34,797 bases of DNA, from contig ONTJ01000010.1 in the NCBI GenBank assembly GCA_900320735.1, positions 1-34,797 on the forward strand. Reading direction: 5' to 3'. The position numbers and the translations under genes are program-made. The notes beneath the pieces were generated by a model. That model was not told where the DNA came from and did not search any database. It saw nothing but the letters and a program-made list of their open reading frames with translations. This stretch comes from an uncultured Eubacteriales bacterium. GTDB taxonomy: Bacteria; Bacillota_I; Bacilli_A; RF39; UBA660. Position 1 is the stretch's first letter. Each line of letters starts with the position of its first letter. Positions 1 through 8,399 of the stretch are shown here, piece by piece.

Positions 1-3
1 AAA

Positions 4-28
4 AAGACTAGATTAATCATCTAGTCTT
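4..28 (-). terminator. Intrinsic terminator of ppdK
   Basis: A 10-bp stem (AAGACTAGAT pairing with ATCTAGTCTT) with a 5-nt loop. On the minus strand it is followed by a T run, read from the A run at positions 1-5. It lies about 19 nt past the ppdK stop codon. Confidence 0.85.
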
Positions 29-47
29 GTATTCACGCTTATGCGTT

Positions 48-2678
48 CTAATTTTTTCTCGCTTTAATTGCGGCTTGTGCAGCAGCAAGTCTTGCGATTG
101 GTACTCTAAATGGTGAACATGAAACATAATCAAGTCCTATACTATTACAGAATTCAACTGAAGAAGGATCTCCACCATGTTCTCCACATATACCAATATG
201 TAAGTTTGGATTAACTGGTTTACCTAATTTAATAGTCATTTCCATTAGTTTACCTACACCTGTTTGATCTAATTTAGCAAATGGATCATTTTCAAATATT
301 TTATTACTATAATATGAATCTAAGAATTTACCAGCATCGTCTCTTGAAAAACCAAATGTCATTTGTGTTAAATCATTAGTTCCAAAACAGAAGAAATCAG
401 CTTCTTTAGCAAGTTCATCGGCAGTTAAAGCTGCTCTTGGTATTTCTATCATTGTACCTACTTCATATTTTAAATCTATACCTGCAGCTTTTATTTCCTC
501 ATCTGCAGTTTGAGTTACTATATTTTTAACATATTTTAATTCTTTAATTTCACAAACAAGTGGAATCATTATTTCTGGTTTTACATTCCAATCTGGATGT
601 TTCTTCTTAGTATTGATAGCTGCTCTTATAACAGCTTTAGTTTGCATCTTAGCTATTTCTGGGTATGTTACAGCAAGTCTACATCCTCTATGCCCCATCA
701 TAGGATTAAATTCATGAAGTGATGCAATTAAATTTTTAATTTGTTCTACTGATTTACCTTGTGTATCAGCAAGTTTTTTAATATCAGCTTCTTCAGTTGG
801 AACAAATTCATGTAAAGGTGGATCTAGATATCTGATAGTTACAGGACATCCTTCTAATGCTTCATATAATTCTTCGAAATCTTTTTGTTGATAAGGTAGA
901 ATTTTTTCAAGTGCTGTTTCTCTTTCTTCTACAGTATCTGCACAAATCATTTCTCTAAATGCTGCTATTCTATCTTCTTCAAAGAACATATGCTCTGTAC
1001 GACAAAGTCCAATACCTTCCGCACCAAGTTCTCTTGCTTTTCTTGCATCAGCTGGAGTATCAGCATTTGTTCTAACTTTTAAAGTTCTATACTTATCAGC
1101 CCAAGCCATTACTCTACCAAATGTTCCTGCTATGCTAGCATCAACTGTTTTAATTTGTCCATCATATATATTACCTGTTGAACCATCAAGTGATATATAA
1201 TCACCTTCATAATATGTTTTACCCGCAAGTGTAAATTTTTTGTTTTCTTCGTCCATAATGATATCACCACATCCGGATACACAGCAAGTTCCCATTCCAC
1301 GAGCAACTACTGCAGCATGACTTGTCATACCACCACGTACAGTTAAAATACCTTGAGATACTTTCATACCAGTAATATCTTCTGGAGAAGTTTCTAGTCT
1401 TACAAGTATTACTTTTTCTCCTTTTTCAGCCCATTTTTCAGCATCTTCAGCAGTAAATACTACTTTACCAGTTGCAGCACCTGGAGATGCCCCTAATCCC
1501 TTTCCAACTGGTTTTACTTCTTTTAACACTTTAGCGTCAAACTGTGGATGAAGAAGTGTATCTAAATTTCTTGGATCAATCATAGCAACTGCTTCTTCTT
1601 CACTTCTCATTCCTTCATCAACAAGATCACATGCTATTTGAAGTGCAGCTTGTGCAGTTCTCTTACCATTTCTTGTTTGAAGCATATAAAGTTTTCCATG
1701 TTCAACAGTAAATTCCATATCTTGCATGTCACGATAGTGAGATTCAAGTGTAGTACATACTTCTTTAAATTCATTAAATGCTTCTGGAAATTTTTCTTCC
1801 ATTTCAGTTATGTGCATTGGTGTTCTAACACCAGCAACTACATCCTCACCTTGTGCATTAGTTAAAAATTCACCAAATAAACCTTTAGCTCCTGTTGCTG
1901 GATCTCTTGTAAATGCAACACCAGTTCCACAATCATCACCCATGTTACCAAATGCCATTGATTGAACATTTACAGCAGTCCCCCATGAATAAGGTATATC
2001 ATTATCTCTTCTATATACATTTGCTCTTGGATTATCCCATGATCTAAATACAGCCTTAATTGCTCCCATTAATTGTACTTTTGGATCATCTGGAAAATCT
2101 TCACCAATTTTAGCTTTATATTCTGCCTTAAACTTTCTAGCAAGTTCTTTTAAGTCATCTGCATCAAGTTCAATATCTTGCTTAACACCTTTTTTTTCTT
2201 TCATTTCATCTATTAATTGTTCAAAGTATTTTTTACCTACTTCCATAACAACATCTGAATACATTTGAATAAATCTTCTATAACAATCCCAAGCCCATCT
2301 TGGATTATTAGATTTCTCAGCCATAACTTTTACAACATCTTCGTTTAATCCTAAATTAAGAATTGTATCCATCATACCAGGCATACTTGCTCTTGCACCT
2401 GATCTTACAGAAACAAGTAATGGATTTTCAATATCACCAAATTTTTTACCTGTTATTTCCTCCATTTTAAGGATATATTCATTTATTTGTCCTTGGATTT
2501 CATCATTTATTTCTCTTCCATCTTCATAGTACTTAGTGCATGCCTCCGTAGTTATTGTGAAACCTTGAGGTACTGGAAGACCAATATTAGTCATCTCAGC
2601 TAAGTTGGCACCCTTACCACCAAGAAGATTTCTCATGTTTGCATTACCTTCACTAAATAGGTAAACCCATTTTGTCAT
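48..2678 (-). CDS. ppdK: Pyruvate, phosphate dikinase
   Basis: Cytoplasmic enzyme that interconverts pyruvate, ATP and Pi with PEP, AMP and PPi. The 876 aa match the family's usual length. In order it has: an N-terminal ATP-grasp nucleotide-binding domain (LLGGKGANLAEM near residue 18, SVRSGARASMPGMMDT near 90); a central phosphohistidine domain with GGMTSHAAVVARGMG and catalytic His454, the preceding Thr being the usual regulatory site; and a C-terminal TIM-barrel with HIGICGEHGGDP, whose Cys831 has the same number as the acid/base Cys of the Clostridium symbiosum enzyme. The start has AGGAGGAAT just upstream. It has its own promoter and terminator and follows gpmA. With gpmA it suggests PPi-linked lower glycolysis, which fits the pyrophosphatase gene further right. 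No defect is visible. Confidence 0.98.
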   Translation of the reverse strand: MTKWVYLFSEGNANMRNLLGGKGANLAEMTNIGLPVPQGFTITTEACTKYYEDGREINDEIQGQINEYILKMEEITGKKFGDIENPLLVSVRSGARASMPGMMDTILNLGLNEDVVKVMAEKSNNPRWAWDCYRRFIQMYSDVVMEVGKKYFEQLIDEMKEKKGVKQDIELDADDLKELARKFKAEYKAKIGEDFPDDPKVQLMGAIKAVFRSWDNPRANVYRRDNDIPYSWGTAVNVQSMAFGNMGDDCGTGVAFTRDPATGAKGLFGEFLTNAQGEDVVAGVRTPMHITEMEEKFPEAFNEFKEVCTTLESHYRDMQDMEFTVEHGKLYMLQTRNGKRTAQAALQIACDLVDEGMRSEEEAVAMIDPRNLDTLLHPQFDAKVLKEVKPVGKGLGASPGAATGKVVFTAEDAEKWAEKGEKVILVRLETSPEDITGMKVSQGILTVRGGMTSHAAVVARGMGTCCVSGCGDIIMDEENKKFTLAGKTYYEGDYISLDGSTGNIYDGQIKTVDASIAGTFGRVMAWADKYRTLKVRTNADTPADARKARELGAEGIGLCRTEHMFFEEDRIAAFREMICADTVEERETALEKILPYQQKDFEELYEALEGCPVTIRYLDPPLHEFVPTEEADIKKLADTQGKSVEQIKNLIASLHEFNPMMGHRGCRLAVTYPEIAKMQTKAVIRAAINTKKKHPDWNVKPEIMIPLVCEIKELKYVKNIVTQTADEEIKAAGIDLKYEVGTMIEIPRAALTADELAKEADFFCFGTNDLTQMTFGFSRDDAGKFLDSYYSNKIFENDPFAKLDQTGVGKLMEMTIKLGKPVNPNLHIGICGEHGGDPSSVEFCNSIGLDYVSCSPFRVPIARLAAAQAAIKARKN

Positions 2679-2708
2679 CTATATTCCTCCTTTATATCAA
2701 ACATGATT

Positions 2709-2737
2709 ATTATAGCACAAAAAAAATATGATTTGCA
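2709..2737 (-). promoter_or_regulatory. ppdK promoter
   Basis: Extended -10 TGC-TATAAT (rc of 2709-2714). The -35 is weak (TGCAAA, 17-nt spacer) and lies inside the stem of the preceding gpmA terminator. It is followed by an AGGAGG ribosome binding site and the ppdK ATG. Confidence 0.65.
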
Positions 2738-2751
2738 GTAATAAATCATAT
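2726..2751 (-). terminator. Intrinsic terminator of gpmA
   Basis: A 9-bp stem (ATATGATTT with AAATCATAT) and 8-nt loop, followed on the minus strand by a run of at least seven T. It lies 27 nt past the gpmA stop. A second inverted repeat nearer the stop (2772-2780 with 2790-2798) lacks a T tract. Confidence 0.8.
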
Positions 2752-2778
2752 ATTTACAGTATTTTACAACAAGTATTA

Positions 2779-3453
2779 TTATTTTACATAATAATACTCT
2801 ATAGGTGTTAAATCGTCATCAAATTCTACACATATAGGGCAACCAGTTTTTATTTCTAAATTAAGTGTATCTTCATTACTTAGATTAAATATATATTTAA
2901 TAAGTGCTCGTAAACTATTGCCATGTGCAACTATTATAACACTCTTATCATCACGTATTTGCCCTTTTATTTCTTTTTCATAATATTCTGATACCCTATC
3001 TATTGTATCTTGTAAATTTTCAGTTAGTGGTAAATCACTAATACCACTATATTTAGGATCATTACCTGGATATCTATCATCATCTATTGTAAGACTTGGT
3101 GGCCTTACATCTATGCTTCTTCTCCATAATTTTACTTTTTCTTCACCATATTTTTTTCTCATTTCATCTTTATTCAATCCTTGAAGTGCACCATAATGTC
3201 TCTCATTTAATTTGTAAGAATATTTTATAGGTATATCTATATTAAGTTCATCTAATATTATTTTTAATGTATCAATTGCTCTTTTTAAAACAGATGTATA
3301 TGCTACATCAAATTTATAATTTTTAAGTATTACACCTGCATTTTTTGCTTCCTCTTTTCCTTTTTTTGATAATTCCACATCAGTCCATCCAGTAAACTTA
3401 TTCTCACTATTCCATACACTTTCACCATGTCTTACTATTATTACTTTTTTCAT
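2779..3453 (-). CDS. gpmA: 2,3-bisphosphoglycerate-dependent phosphoglycerate mutase
   Basis: Glycolytic interconversion of 3- and 2-phosphoglycerate through a phosphohistidine. The product is 224 aa. Histidine phosphatase fold: RHGES near residue 8 (His9 as nucleophile), FTGWTDVELSKKG, the LNERHYGALQGLNK segment typical of GpmA, and a late IVAHGNSLRAL with the second catalytic His. The ATG at 3453 is chosen because AGGAGG sits 4 nt upstream; a longer frame would add 10 residues with no family support. A TATAAT (rc of 3472-3477) lies just upstream, between the ftsI terminator and this gene, so it is probably transcribed independently. It is followed by its own terminator and then ppdK. Confidence 0.95.
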   Translation of the reverse strand: MKKVIIVRHGESVWNSENKFTGWTDVELSKKGKEEAKNAGVILKNYKFDVAYTSVLKRAIDTLKIILDELNIDIPIKYSYKLNERHYGALQGLNKDEMRKKYGEEKVKLWRRSIDVRPPSLTIDDDRYPGNDPKYSGISDLPLTENLQDTIDRVSEYYEKEIKGQIRDDKSVIIVAHGNSLRALIKYIFNLSNEDTLNLEIKTGCPICVEFDDDLTPIEYYYVK

Positions 3454-3488
3454 GTTGCCTCCTATATAATCATTATACATCAAAAAAA

Positions 3489-3510
3489 AGAATAAGTAAT
3501 TACTTATTCT
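3489..3510 (-). terminator. Intrinsic terminator closing the mraZ-ftsI operon
   Basis: AGAATAAGTAATTACTTATTCT is a near-perfect inverted repeat followed by T8 on the minus strand. The pbpB stop codon (3504-3506) lies inside the stem. Confidence 0.85.
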
Positions 3511-5630
3511 ACATATTTATCAGATAAAATCAAATTAACTTTTGTTACTTTACCATTTGCATCTACATCAACTTTATATTCTTTTACATATCCATTTCCT
3601 TCAATAGTATACGATAAATTAAGTAATTTCATTAAATTAATTACTTCTTTTCTAGAATAACCAACTATATTAGGAATTTCAATATTGCTAGAATTAGTTA
3701 CAAGTAATACTTTACCATTTAAAATTGTATTACTATATGGATATTGTCCAATAACTTTTTTACCATCACCTATTATTTGATACTTTACTCCTCGCAAATC
3801 TAAAGACGCTTTTACATCATCAATATTTTTATTTATGAAATTGTCTACCTTATATAATATTTTTTCGTTTGTGTTTACCTTAGTAATATTATAATATGTT
3901 TCGATATCATTAAGTATTGATTTAAGCATATTTGGCATTGTATTTATAGATGCCTTTTCTAAATATAAATAAAATATAAATTTAGGATTATCTTTAGGAT
4001 ACATACCTTCAAATGATTTTAGTGTTTGAGTATCGCCTGTATAATATCTACCTGTTCTTGGATTAACAATATTAGCAGTTCCTGTTTTACCTATGATATC
4101 ATATCCATCTATCTTATATGAATATCCTGTACCTTCTTCATTATTTACAACTTGATACATTAAATCTTTTATTTTAGCTACTGTCTTTTCACTAGCTACT
4201 TTAGTACCTTTTTGTTTTTTATATTCATATATAATTTTTTTAGTATTTGGATCTTCTATTCTTTCTATTATTGTTGGCGTAAGTAAATAACCATTATTAG
4301 ATATTGAAGTAAGTGCTTTTATATGTTGGATTGGTGTTGTTGTTATACCCTGACCATAACCGGCAGTCGCAACCTCTACATCATATTTAAATGATATTTT
4401 ACCAGTTACTTCATTTGGAAGTTCAATTCCTGTTTTTGAACCAAATCCTAGTTTTTCATAAAACGCGTGCAAATCGTTTCTATTTATATACCCATTTGTT
4501 ATTAAATTTGCTATACCTATATTAGAAGATTTCATATAACCATAATCATATGTTATTGTTCCCCAACCCACTTTATTCCAATCTTTAATTGTCATATCAC
4601 TAAGTGTAGCAGAACCAGATAAAAAAGTTGCATTTTCATCATATGTTCCTTTTTCTATAGCAGACATGTATGTATATGTTTTCATTGTAGAACCAGGTTC
4701 AAATGCCACTGATACTAGTGGATCTAGATAACTTTTCATATTTTTTATATTTGGATCAAAGGATGGTCTACTTGCAGAAGCTAATATCTTGCCGGTTTTT
4801 GCATCTGCAACTACTATTCCACCATTTGTAGCATATGAAGAAGCAAAATAAGTATTAAGTGCTCTTTCAACTATTAATTGAACATTACTATCTATAGTTA
4901 AATGTATATTTACGCCATCAATCTTGTCTATCTGAATTACAGGAGATGTTTCACTATCAATCAATTTATATCCATTAGCATCAGTCTGGTATTCCAGTGA
5001 ACCATTCGTACCTTTTAATTCTTTATTGTAATAAAGTTCTACACCCATTTCACCATTCATCTCATTAGATTCTGACTTTGTTTGTACATATCCAAGTGTA
5101 TATGAAGCAAAATCTAGATTTGGATAATATCTTTTCGATGTTGATATAAAATCAATACCAGGTAATTCTAGTTTTTCTATTTCTTCCTTTTGCAATTGCG
5201 TAAGTCCTCTACCGCGAGTACCAAATTCTACTTGATATAATCCTTTTTGTTTTAAAATATTCAATATCGTATTTTTGTCCATATTAAGTATTGGTGATAA
5301 TTTTTCTGCAGTCATTTCTTTATCAACTACGTGTTTTGGTGTCACTTGATTTTTACTTCTACTTTTATCTAAATATGCAATTATTGTGTATGAATCTACC
5401 GTTTGAGCAAGTATCTCATTATTCAAATCGTATATTGTCCCCCTAGTTGCATATAATGTTTCTTTTGTAGTATTTCTATTTTTTGCAAACTCTTTCAAAT
5501 TAATTCCATCAATTTCGGTAGCTAAATTTAAGTAAATTAAACGTGCTAAAATAGCGCAAAATAAAAGAAGAGCAACAATGAATTCAAGTTTATAAATTCT
5601 TACCTTATTCAAGTGTCTTCCATTATTCAT
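3504..5630 (-). CDS. pbpB: Division-specific penicillin-binding protein 2B/FtsI with PASTA
   Basis: Class B transpeptidase that cross-links septal peptidoglycan. The product is 708 aa from the ATG at 5630, which has AAAGGA 10 nt upstream; the in-frame GTG 9 nt earlier would sit on top of that site. Layout: cytoplasmic N-terminus and one membrane helix (about 15-37); dimerisation/pedestal domain (RGTIYDLN near 66); transpeptidase domain with STMK (314-317, Ser nucleophile), SSN (368-370) and KTGTA (515-519); then one or two PASTA-like segments at the C-terminus (NIDDVKASLDLRGVKY, IPNIVGYSRKEVINLMKLL). Last gene of the mraZ-rsmH-ftsL-pbpB unit. The usual next genes (mraY, murD and so on) are absent and a terminator follows at once. 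The symbol could equally be ftsI. Confidence 0.95.
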   Translation of the reverse strand: MNNGRHLNKVRIYKLEFIVALLLFCAILARLIYLNLATEIDGINLKEFAKNRNTTKETLYATRGTIYDLNNEILAQTVDSYTIIAYLDKSRSKNQVTPKHVVDKEMTAEKLSPILNMDKNTILNILKQKGLYQVEFGTRGRGLTQLQKEEIEKLELPGIDFISTSKRYYPNLDFASYTLGYVQTKSESNEMNGEMGVELYYNKELKGTNGSLEYQTDANGYKLIDSETSPVIQIDKIDGVNIHLTIDSNVQLIVERALNTYFASSYATNGGIVVADAKTGKILASASRPSFDPNIKNMKSYLDPLVSVAFEPGSTMKTYTYMSAIEKGTYDENATFLSGSATLSDMTIKDWNKVGWGTITYDYGYMKSSNIGIANLITNGYINRNDLHAFYEKLGFGSKTGIELPNEVTGKISFKYDVEVATAGYGQGITTTPIQHIKALTSISNNGYLLTPTIIERIEDPNTKKIIYEYKKQKGTKVASEKTVAKIKDLMYQVVNNEEGTGYSYKIDGYDIIGKTGTANIVNPRTGRYYTGDTQTLKSFEGMYPKDNPKFIFYLYLEKASINTMPNMLKSILNDIETYYNITKVNTNEKILYKVDNFINKNIDDVKASLDLRGVKYQIIGDGKKVIGQYPYSNTILNGKVLLVTNSSNIEIPNIVGYSRKEVINLMKLLNLSYTIEGNGYVKEYKVDVDANGKVTKVNLILSDKYVE

Positions 5631-5644
5631 CTTAAGCACGTCCT

Positions 5645-5947
5645 TTATTTTTTATTTACTATTAGTATATTACTACTATTATACGCTAACCCTTCATAAT
5701 TTGCAACTGATTGTATATTTTCTAAGGATGCAAGTTCATTTATTTTCATTGTTAAACTTTGATTTGTTTTTTCTTGTTTATTTACTTGTTTACCCAATCT
5801 TTCAACCTCAACATTTAATGATGAAAGTGATACTTCAGTAAAGAAACTAATTACCCATAAAGAAAGAATAGCCACTGTCCCAACTAAAGTAAATTTTTTT
5901 TCAAATTTTTGTAACTTAACTAATTTTTTATTGCTATTTTTCTTCAT
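5645..5947 (-). CDS. ftsL: Cell division protein FtsL-like
   Basis: Small bitopic septal protein, 100 aa. It has a basic cytoplasmic N-terminus, one membrane helix (FTLVGTVAILSLWVISFF), then a heptad-like coiled-coil stretch (VEVERLGKQVNKQEKTNQSLTMKINEL) and a short tail (ENIQSVANYEGLAY) typical of FtsL/DivIC-type proteins. In FtsL families it bridges FtsB/DivIC and FtsI. The ATG at 5947 is preceded by AAAGGG at 8 nt; an in-frame GTG 9 nt earlier is less likely. It sits 12 nt after rsmH and 14 nt before pbpB, the canonical position. The assignment rests on topology and synteny, because FtsL sequences diverge strongly. Confidence 0.85.
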   Translation of the reverse strand: MKKNSNKKLVKLQKFEKKFTLVGTVAILSLWVISFFTEVSLSSLNVEVERLGKQVNKQEKTNQSLTMKINELASLENIQSVANYEGLAYNSSNILIVNKK

Positions 5948-5959
5948 ACATTTCACCCT

Positions 5960-6865
5960 TTACATTTTTTCTGCAACCCTAAGTATAGCACTTCGTGATC
6001 TATTATTATCTAAAATTTCCTTATTACTAGGTTTTATCTTTTTTATTAATTTTAATTTAGGCTTATATTCATCCGGTATATCAGGTAATCCCTTTAATAC
6101 TTTATCTACCTCAGAATTTTTTTTAAAAGTATTTTTACATATTCTATCTTCAAGTGAGTGAAATGTTATAACACATAACCTACCACCCTCATTTAAAAGT
6201 TCTATTGAATCATTTAATGCATTTTCAAATACTTCTAATTCTTTATTTACCTCTATTCTAATTGCTTGAAATACTTTTCTAGCTGGATGTGAATTTCTTC
6301 TGTATTTTTCAGGAACACTATTTTTAATTATTTCAGCCAATTCTAATGTTGTATTAATAGGTCTATTTTCAATTATTTTTCTAACAATTGACTTTGAATA
6401 TTTTTCTTCACCATATTCATAAAATATACGAATTAATTCATCTTCTGAATATTCATTAACAACTTCATATGCACTTAATGGATTATTTTTATCCATTCTC
6501 ATATCAAGTTTTGCATTTTTATGATATGAAAAACCTCTATCTGCTTCATCTAATTGAACACTAGAAACACCAAGATCAAATAATATTCCATCTACTTTTG
6601 TAATTCCTCTTTTTAGAAGTTCTTCTTTTATATTTACAAAATTACTATTAATAATTTCATAATTATCATTAATCTGACCAAGAATCTTTTTACTATATTC
6701 GATAGCTTCCCCATCTTGGTCAAAGGCGAATAGTTTGCCCTTTTTTATTCTTTTTAAAATTTGACTACTGTGACCTGCATAACCTAAAGTACAATCAACA
6801 TAAATACCATCTTCTTTAATATTTAAATTTTCAATTGATTCATTTAAAAGTACACTAACATGCAT
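5960..6865 (-). CDS. rsmH: 16S rRNA (cytosine1402-N4)-methyltransferase RsmH
   Basis: SAM-dependent methylation of C1402 in 16S rRNA; also called MraW. The product is 301 aa, normal length. Recognisable segments: MHVSVLLNESIENL at the start, YVDCTLGYAGHS (SAM motif), FAFDQDGEAI, ILFDLGVSSVQLDEADRGFSY, SHPARKVFQAIRIEVN, ITFHSLEDRICK, and NNRSRSAILRVAE at the end. The start overlaps the 3' end of mraZ by 11 nt, which implies translational coupling. ftsL follows closely. Confidence 0.97.
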   Translation of the reverse strand: MHVSVLLNESIENLNIKEDGIYVDCTLGYAGHSSQILKRIKKGKLFAFDQDGEAIEYSKKILGQINDNYEIINSNFVNIKEELLKRGITKVDGILFDLGVSSVQLDEADRGFSYHKNAKLDMRMDKNNPLSAYEVVNEYSEDELIRIFYEYGEEKYSKSIVRKIIENRPINTTLELAEIIKNSVPEKYRRNSHPARKVFQAIRIEVNKELEVFENALNDSIELLNEGGRLCVITFHSLEDRICKNTFKKNSEVDKVLKGLPDIPDEYKPKLKLIKKIKPSNKEILDNNRSRSAILRVAEKM

Positions 6866-7286
6866 TTGTAAACAATTTCTCCGCTATATCGCTAAAATTA
6901 TCTATGTTACTATTAAAGAAGTTTTCAAATTCATTTTCAGACCATATTTCAAGCCTATCATTAACACCTACAATTACACATTCTTTTTGTAATTTTGCAT
7001 AATCAATAAGGTTATTAACTATGTTAACTCTACCATTTTTATCAAGTTCACATTCAGTGGCTCCCGATAAGAACATTCTCATGAATGTACGGGCATCTTT
7101 TGAAGTAAAAGGAAGTTCTTTTAGTTTAGTTATAATCTTATTCCATTCATCAATAGAATAAACAAATAAGCATTGTTCAATACCTCTTGTAATAACAAAT
7201 TTTTCTCCTAATTCAAATCTAAACTTAGACGGAATTATTAATCTTCCTTTTTCATCAATATTATGATGAAATTCTCCCATCATCAT
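6855..7286 (-). CDS. mraZ: Transcriptional regulator MraZ
   Basis: DNA-binding AbrB-like protein made of two SpoVT/AbrB-type half-domains; it controls the dcw cluster in other bacteria. The N-terminal MGEFHHNIDEKGRLIIPSKFR is diagnostic, and the second half has SGATECELDKNGRVNI. The start is an ATG in a triple ATG; 7286 gives MMMGEF, matching the family, with GGGGGA about 5 nt upstream. The frame extends to a TTG at 7301, but that would put the ribosome binding site inside the gene. First gene of the operon. A promoter and three TGG(G/A)N repeats spaced 10 bp lie immediately upstream, so it probably autoregulates. About 143 aa. Confidence 0.95.
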   Translation of the reverse strand: MMMGEFHHNIDEKGRLIIPSKFRFELGEKFVITRGIEQCLFVYSIDEWNKIITKLKELPFTSKDARTFMRMFLSGATECELDKNGRVNIVNNLIDYAKLQKECVIVGVNDRLEIWSENEFENFFNSNIDNFSDIAEKLFTNAC

Positions 7287-7293
7287 AGACATC

Positions 7294-7319
7294 CCCCACA
7301 ATCATCCACTTTGTCCCAC
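7294..7319 (-). promoter_or_regulatory. MraZ operator: three 10-bp-spaced TGGGN-type repeats
   Basis: On the minus strand GTGGGACAAA, GTGGATGATT and GTGGGGGATG follow one another with exact 10-bp periodicity (TGGGN rc at 7314-7318, variant TGGAT at 7304-7308, TGGGG at 7294-7298). Known MraZ sites are tandem TGGGN repeats with 5-nt spacers. The last repeat coincides with the mraZ ribosome binding site and the array lies downstream of the predicted start point. Confidence 0.8.
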
Positions 7320-7330
7320 TGATTAAATAT

Positions 7331-7359
7331 ATTATACTATTTCAACTAAAAGTTGTCCA
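7331..7359 (-). promoter_or_regulatory. mraZ operon promoter
   Basis: TGGACA (rc of 7354-7359), 17-nt spacer, TATAAT (rc of 7331-7336): a near-consensus SigA-type promoter. The predicted start point is about 5 nt ahead of the MraZ repeat array. Confidence 0.85.
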
Positions 7360-7384
7360 TATTATTCACAAAAAAAGAAAAAAA

Positions 7385-7408
7385 AAAGAATAGTTTACAC
7401 TATTCTTT
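7385..7408 (-). terminator. Intrinsic terminator of the second pilin-like gene
   Basis: A 10-bp stem (AAAGAATAGT with ACTATTCTTT), 4-nt loop, then a long T tract on the minus strand. It lies 7 nt past the stop at 7416. Confidence 0.9.
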
Positions 7409-7415
7409 ACAATTA

Positions 7416-7829
7416 TTAATTTGTCTTTATTGAACATCCACCAGTTGCAGTACATTGAAGTGTTGTAGTCATACCACTAAATTGACCACCACTAACTCCT
7501 GTAATTACAAATTCATATGGTGATGTAGTTGAATTACAATTTACTGTTACATCTCCATAATCGGCAATTGTCTTTATTATTGCATCAGTATTAACGCTTG
7601 TTCCACAAGCTGCATCTAAAGTTGTAAATGTTCCCTCTGCCATTCCTGTGTTTGCTAATGCTGTATTAAGTTCAATTGCATCTTCAATTAGACCAACTGA
7701 CTCATCCCATGCTTTATTTCTTGAACTATTAATAACATTTAATATTTGTGGTACCGCTATTACCATTATAATTGCTAGTATTACTATTACTGCTAGCAAT
7801 TCTATTAGTGTAAATCCTTTTTTATTCAT
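7416..7829 (-). CDS. Type IV pilin-like/pseudopilin protein (copy 2)
   Basis: A 137-aa prepilin. MNKKG precedes the processing site G5|F6, then FTLIE with Glu at mature position 5 and a long hydrophobic helix (LLAVIVILAIIMVIAVPQI). The rest is a small globular domain with four Cys (CGTSVN, VNCNS, LQCTATGGC) that could form two disulfides outside the cell. The first about 35 residues nearly match those of the gene just upstream, while the globular halves differ, so this looks like a tandem duplication. Its ribosome binding site is AAGGGAGAG. A terminator separates the two copies, so this one depends on read-through or an unseen promoter. No assembly ATPase, platform protein or prepilin peptidase is in the window, so pilus, competence or secretion use is undetermined. 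Confidence 0.88.
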   Translation of the reverse strand: MNKKGFTLIELLAVIVILAIIMVIAVPQILNVINSSRNKAWDESVGLIEDAIELNTALANTGMAEGTFTTLDAACGTSVNTDAIIKTIADYGDVTVNCNSTTSPYEFVITGVSGGQFSGMTTTLQCTATGGCSIKTN

Positions 7830-7857
7830 TATATTACTCTCCCTTACAACTTTTTAA

Positions 7858-7879
7858 AAAATACTCTATTGAGTATTTT
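7858..7879 (-). terminator. Terminator/attenuator between the two pilin-like genes
   Basis: A 9-bp stem (AAAATACTC with GAGTATTTT), 4-nt loop and T run on the minus strand. It includes the stop of the upstream copy (7878-7880). It may lower expression of copy 2 relative to copy 1. Confidence 0.85.
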
Positions 7880-8297
7880 ATTTAGCATATGTATATGTAC
7901 AAGTTTTAACTCCATCAGGAACATTTGCAAATTGTCCACCTGCTTTTGGTGTTACCACAACAGTATAATTATTAGTATTCTTTTGACATTTTATAACAGT
8001 GTCATTTGTTGATATATCAGCAATATTCTTAAATGCTGTATATTGTGCAGCAGTTAATTCTGTTAAAGTAGTAGATGTACATGTACTAGATAAATCCCAG
8101 TTTGCAAATTCTGTACTTCCAAGTGTAGAATTTAAAGTAATTGCTTCATCAACTAATTTACAGTTACTAGTCCATGCACTTTCTCTTGAGCTATTAATAA
8201 CATTTAATATTTGTGGTACTGCGATTACCATTATGATTGCTAATATTACTATTACTGCTAGTAATTCTATCAATGTAAAACCTTTCTTATTTTTCAT
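7878..8297 (-). CDS. Type IV pilin-like/pseudopilin protein (copy 1)
   Basis: A 139-aa prepilin. Leader MKNKKG with cleavage before F7, then FTLIE (mature Glu5) and the same hydrophobic helix and NVINSSR segment as its neighbour. The C-terminal domain differs and has four Cys (NCKLVDE, STCTST, IKCQK, KTCTYTYAK). AAGGAGGAAT precedes the ATG. It is driven by a strong promoter at 8331-8359 and is probably the better expressed copy. Function as major pilin, pseudopilin of a Com/T2S-like system, or adhesin cannot be told from sequence alone. Confidence 0.88.
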   Translation of the reverse strand: MKNKKGFTLIELLAVIVILAIIMVIAVPQILNVINSSRESAWTSNCKLVDEAITLNSTLGSTEFANWDLSSTCTSTTLTELTAAQYTAFKNIADISTNDTVIKCQKNTNNYTVVVTPKAGGQFANVPDGVKTCTYTYAK

Positions 8298-8330
8298 ATT
8301 ATTTATTCCTCCTTCTTATTTTACAAATCA

Positions 8331-8359
8331 ATGATATCATTTTATACTTATATAGTCAA
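8331..8359 (-). promoter_or_regulatory. Promoter of the pilin-like pair
   Basis: TTGACT (rc of 8354-8359), 17-nt spacer, TGA-TATCAT extended -10 (rc of 8331-8336). Followed by AAGGAGG and the ATG at 8297. Confidence 0.85.
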
Positions 8360-8399
8360 TATTATTGCCATACTTTTTAAAAATTTTACACTTATCTTT

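Noticed and set aside
2772-2798. Inverted repeat at the end of gpmA as its terminator
   Set aside because: No T tract follows; the stem at 2726-2751 with a T run is a better terminator.
7287-7301. TTG start for mraZ at 7301
   Set aside because: It would place the GGGGGA ribosome binding site and the last MraZ repeat inside the gene and add residues not found in the family.
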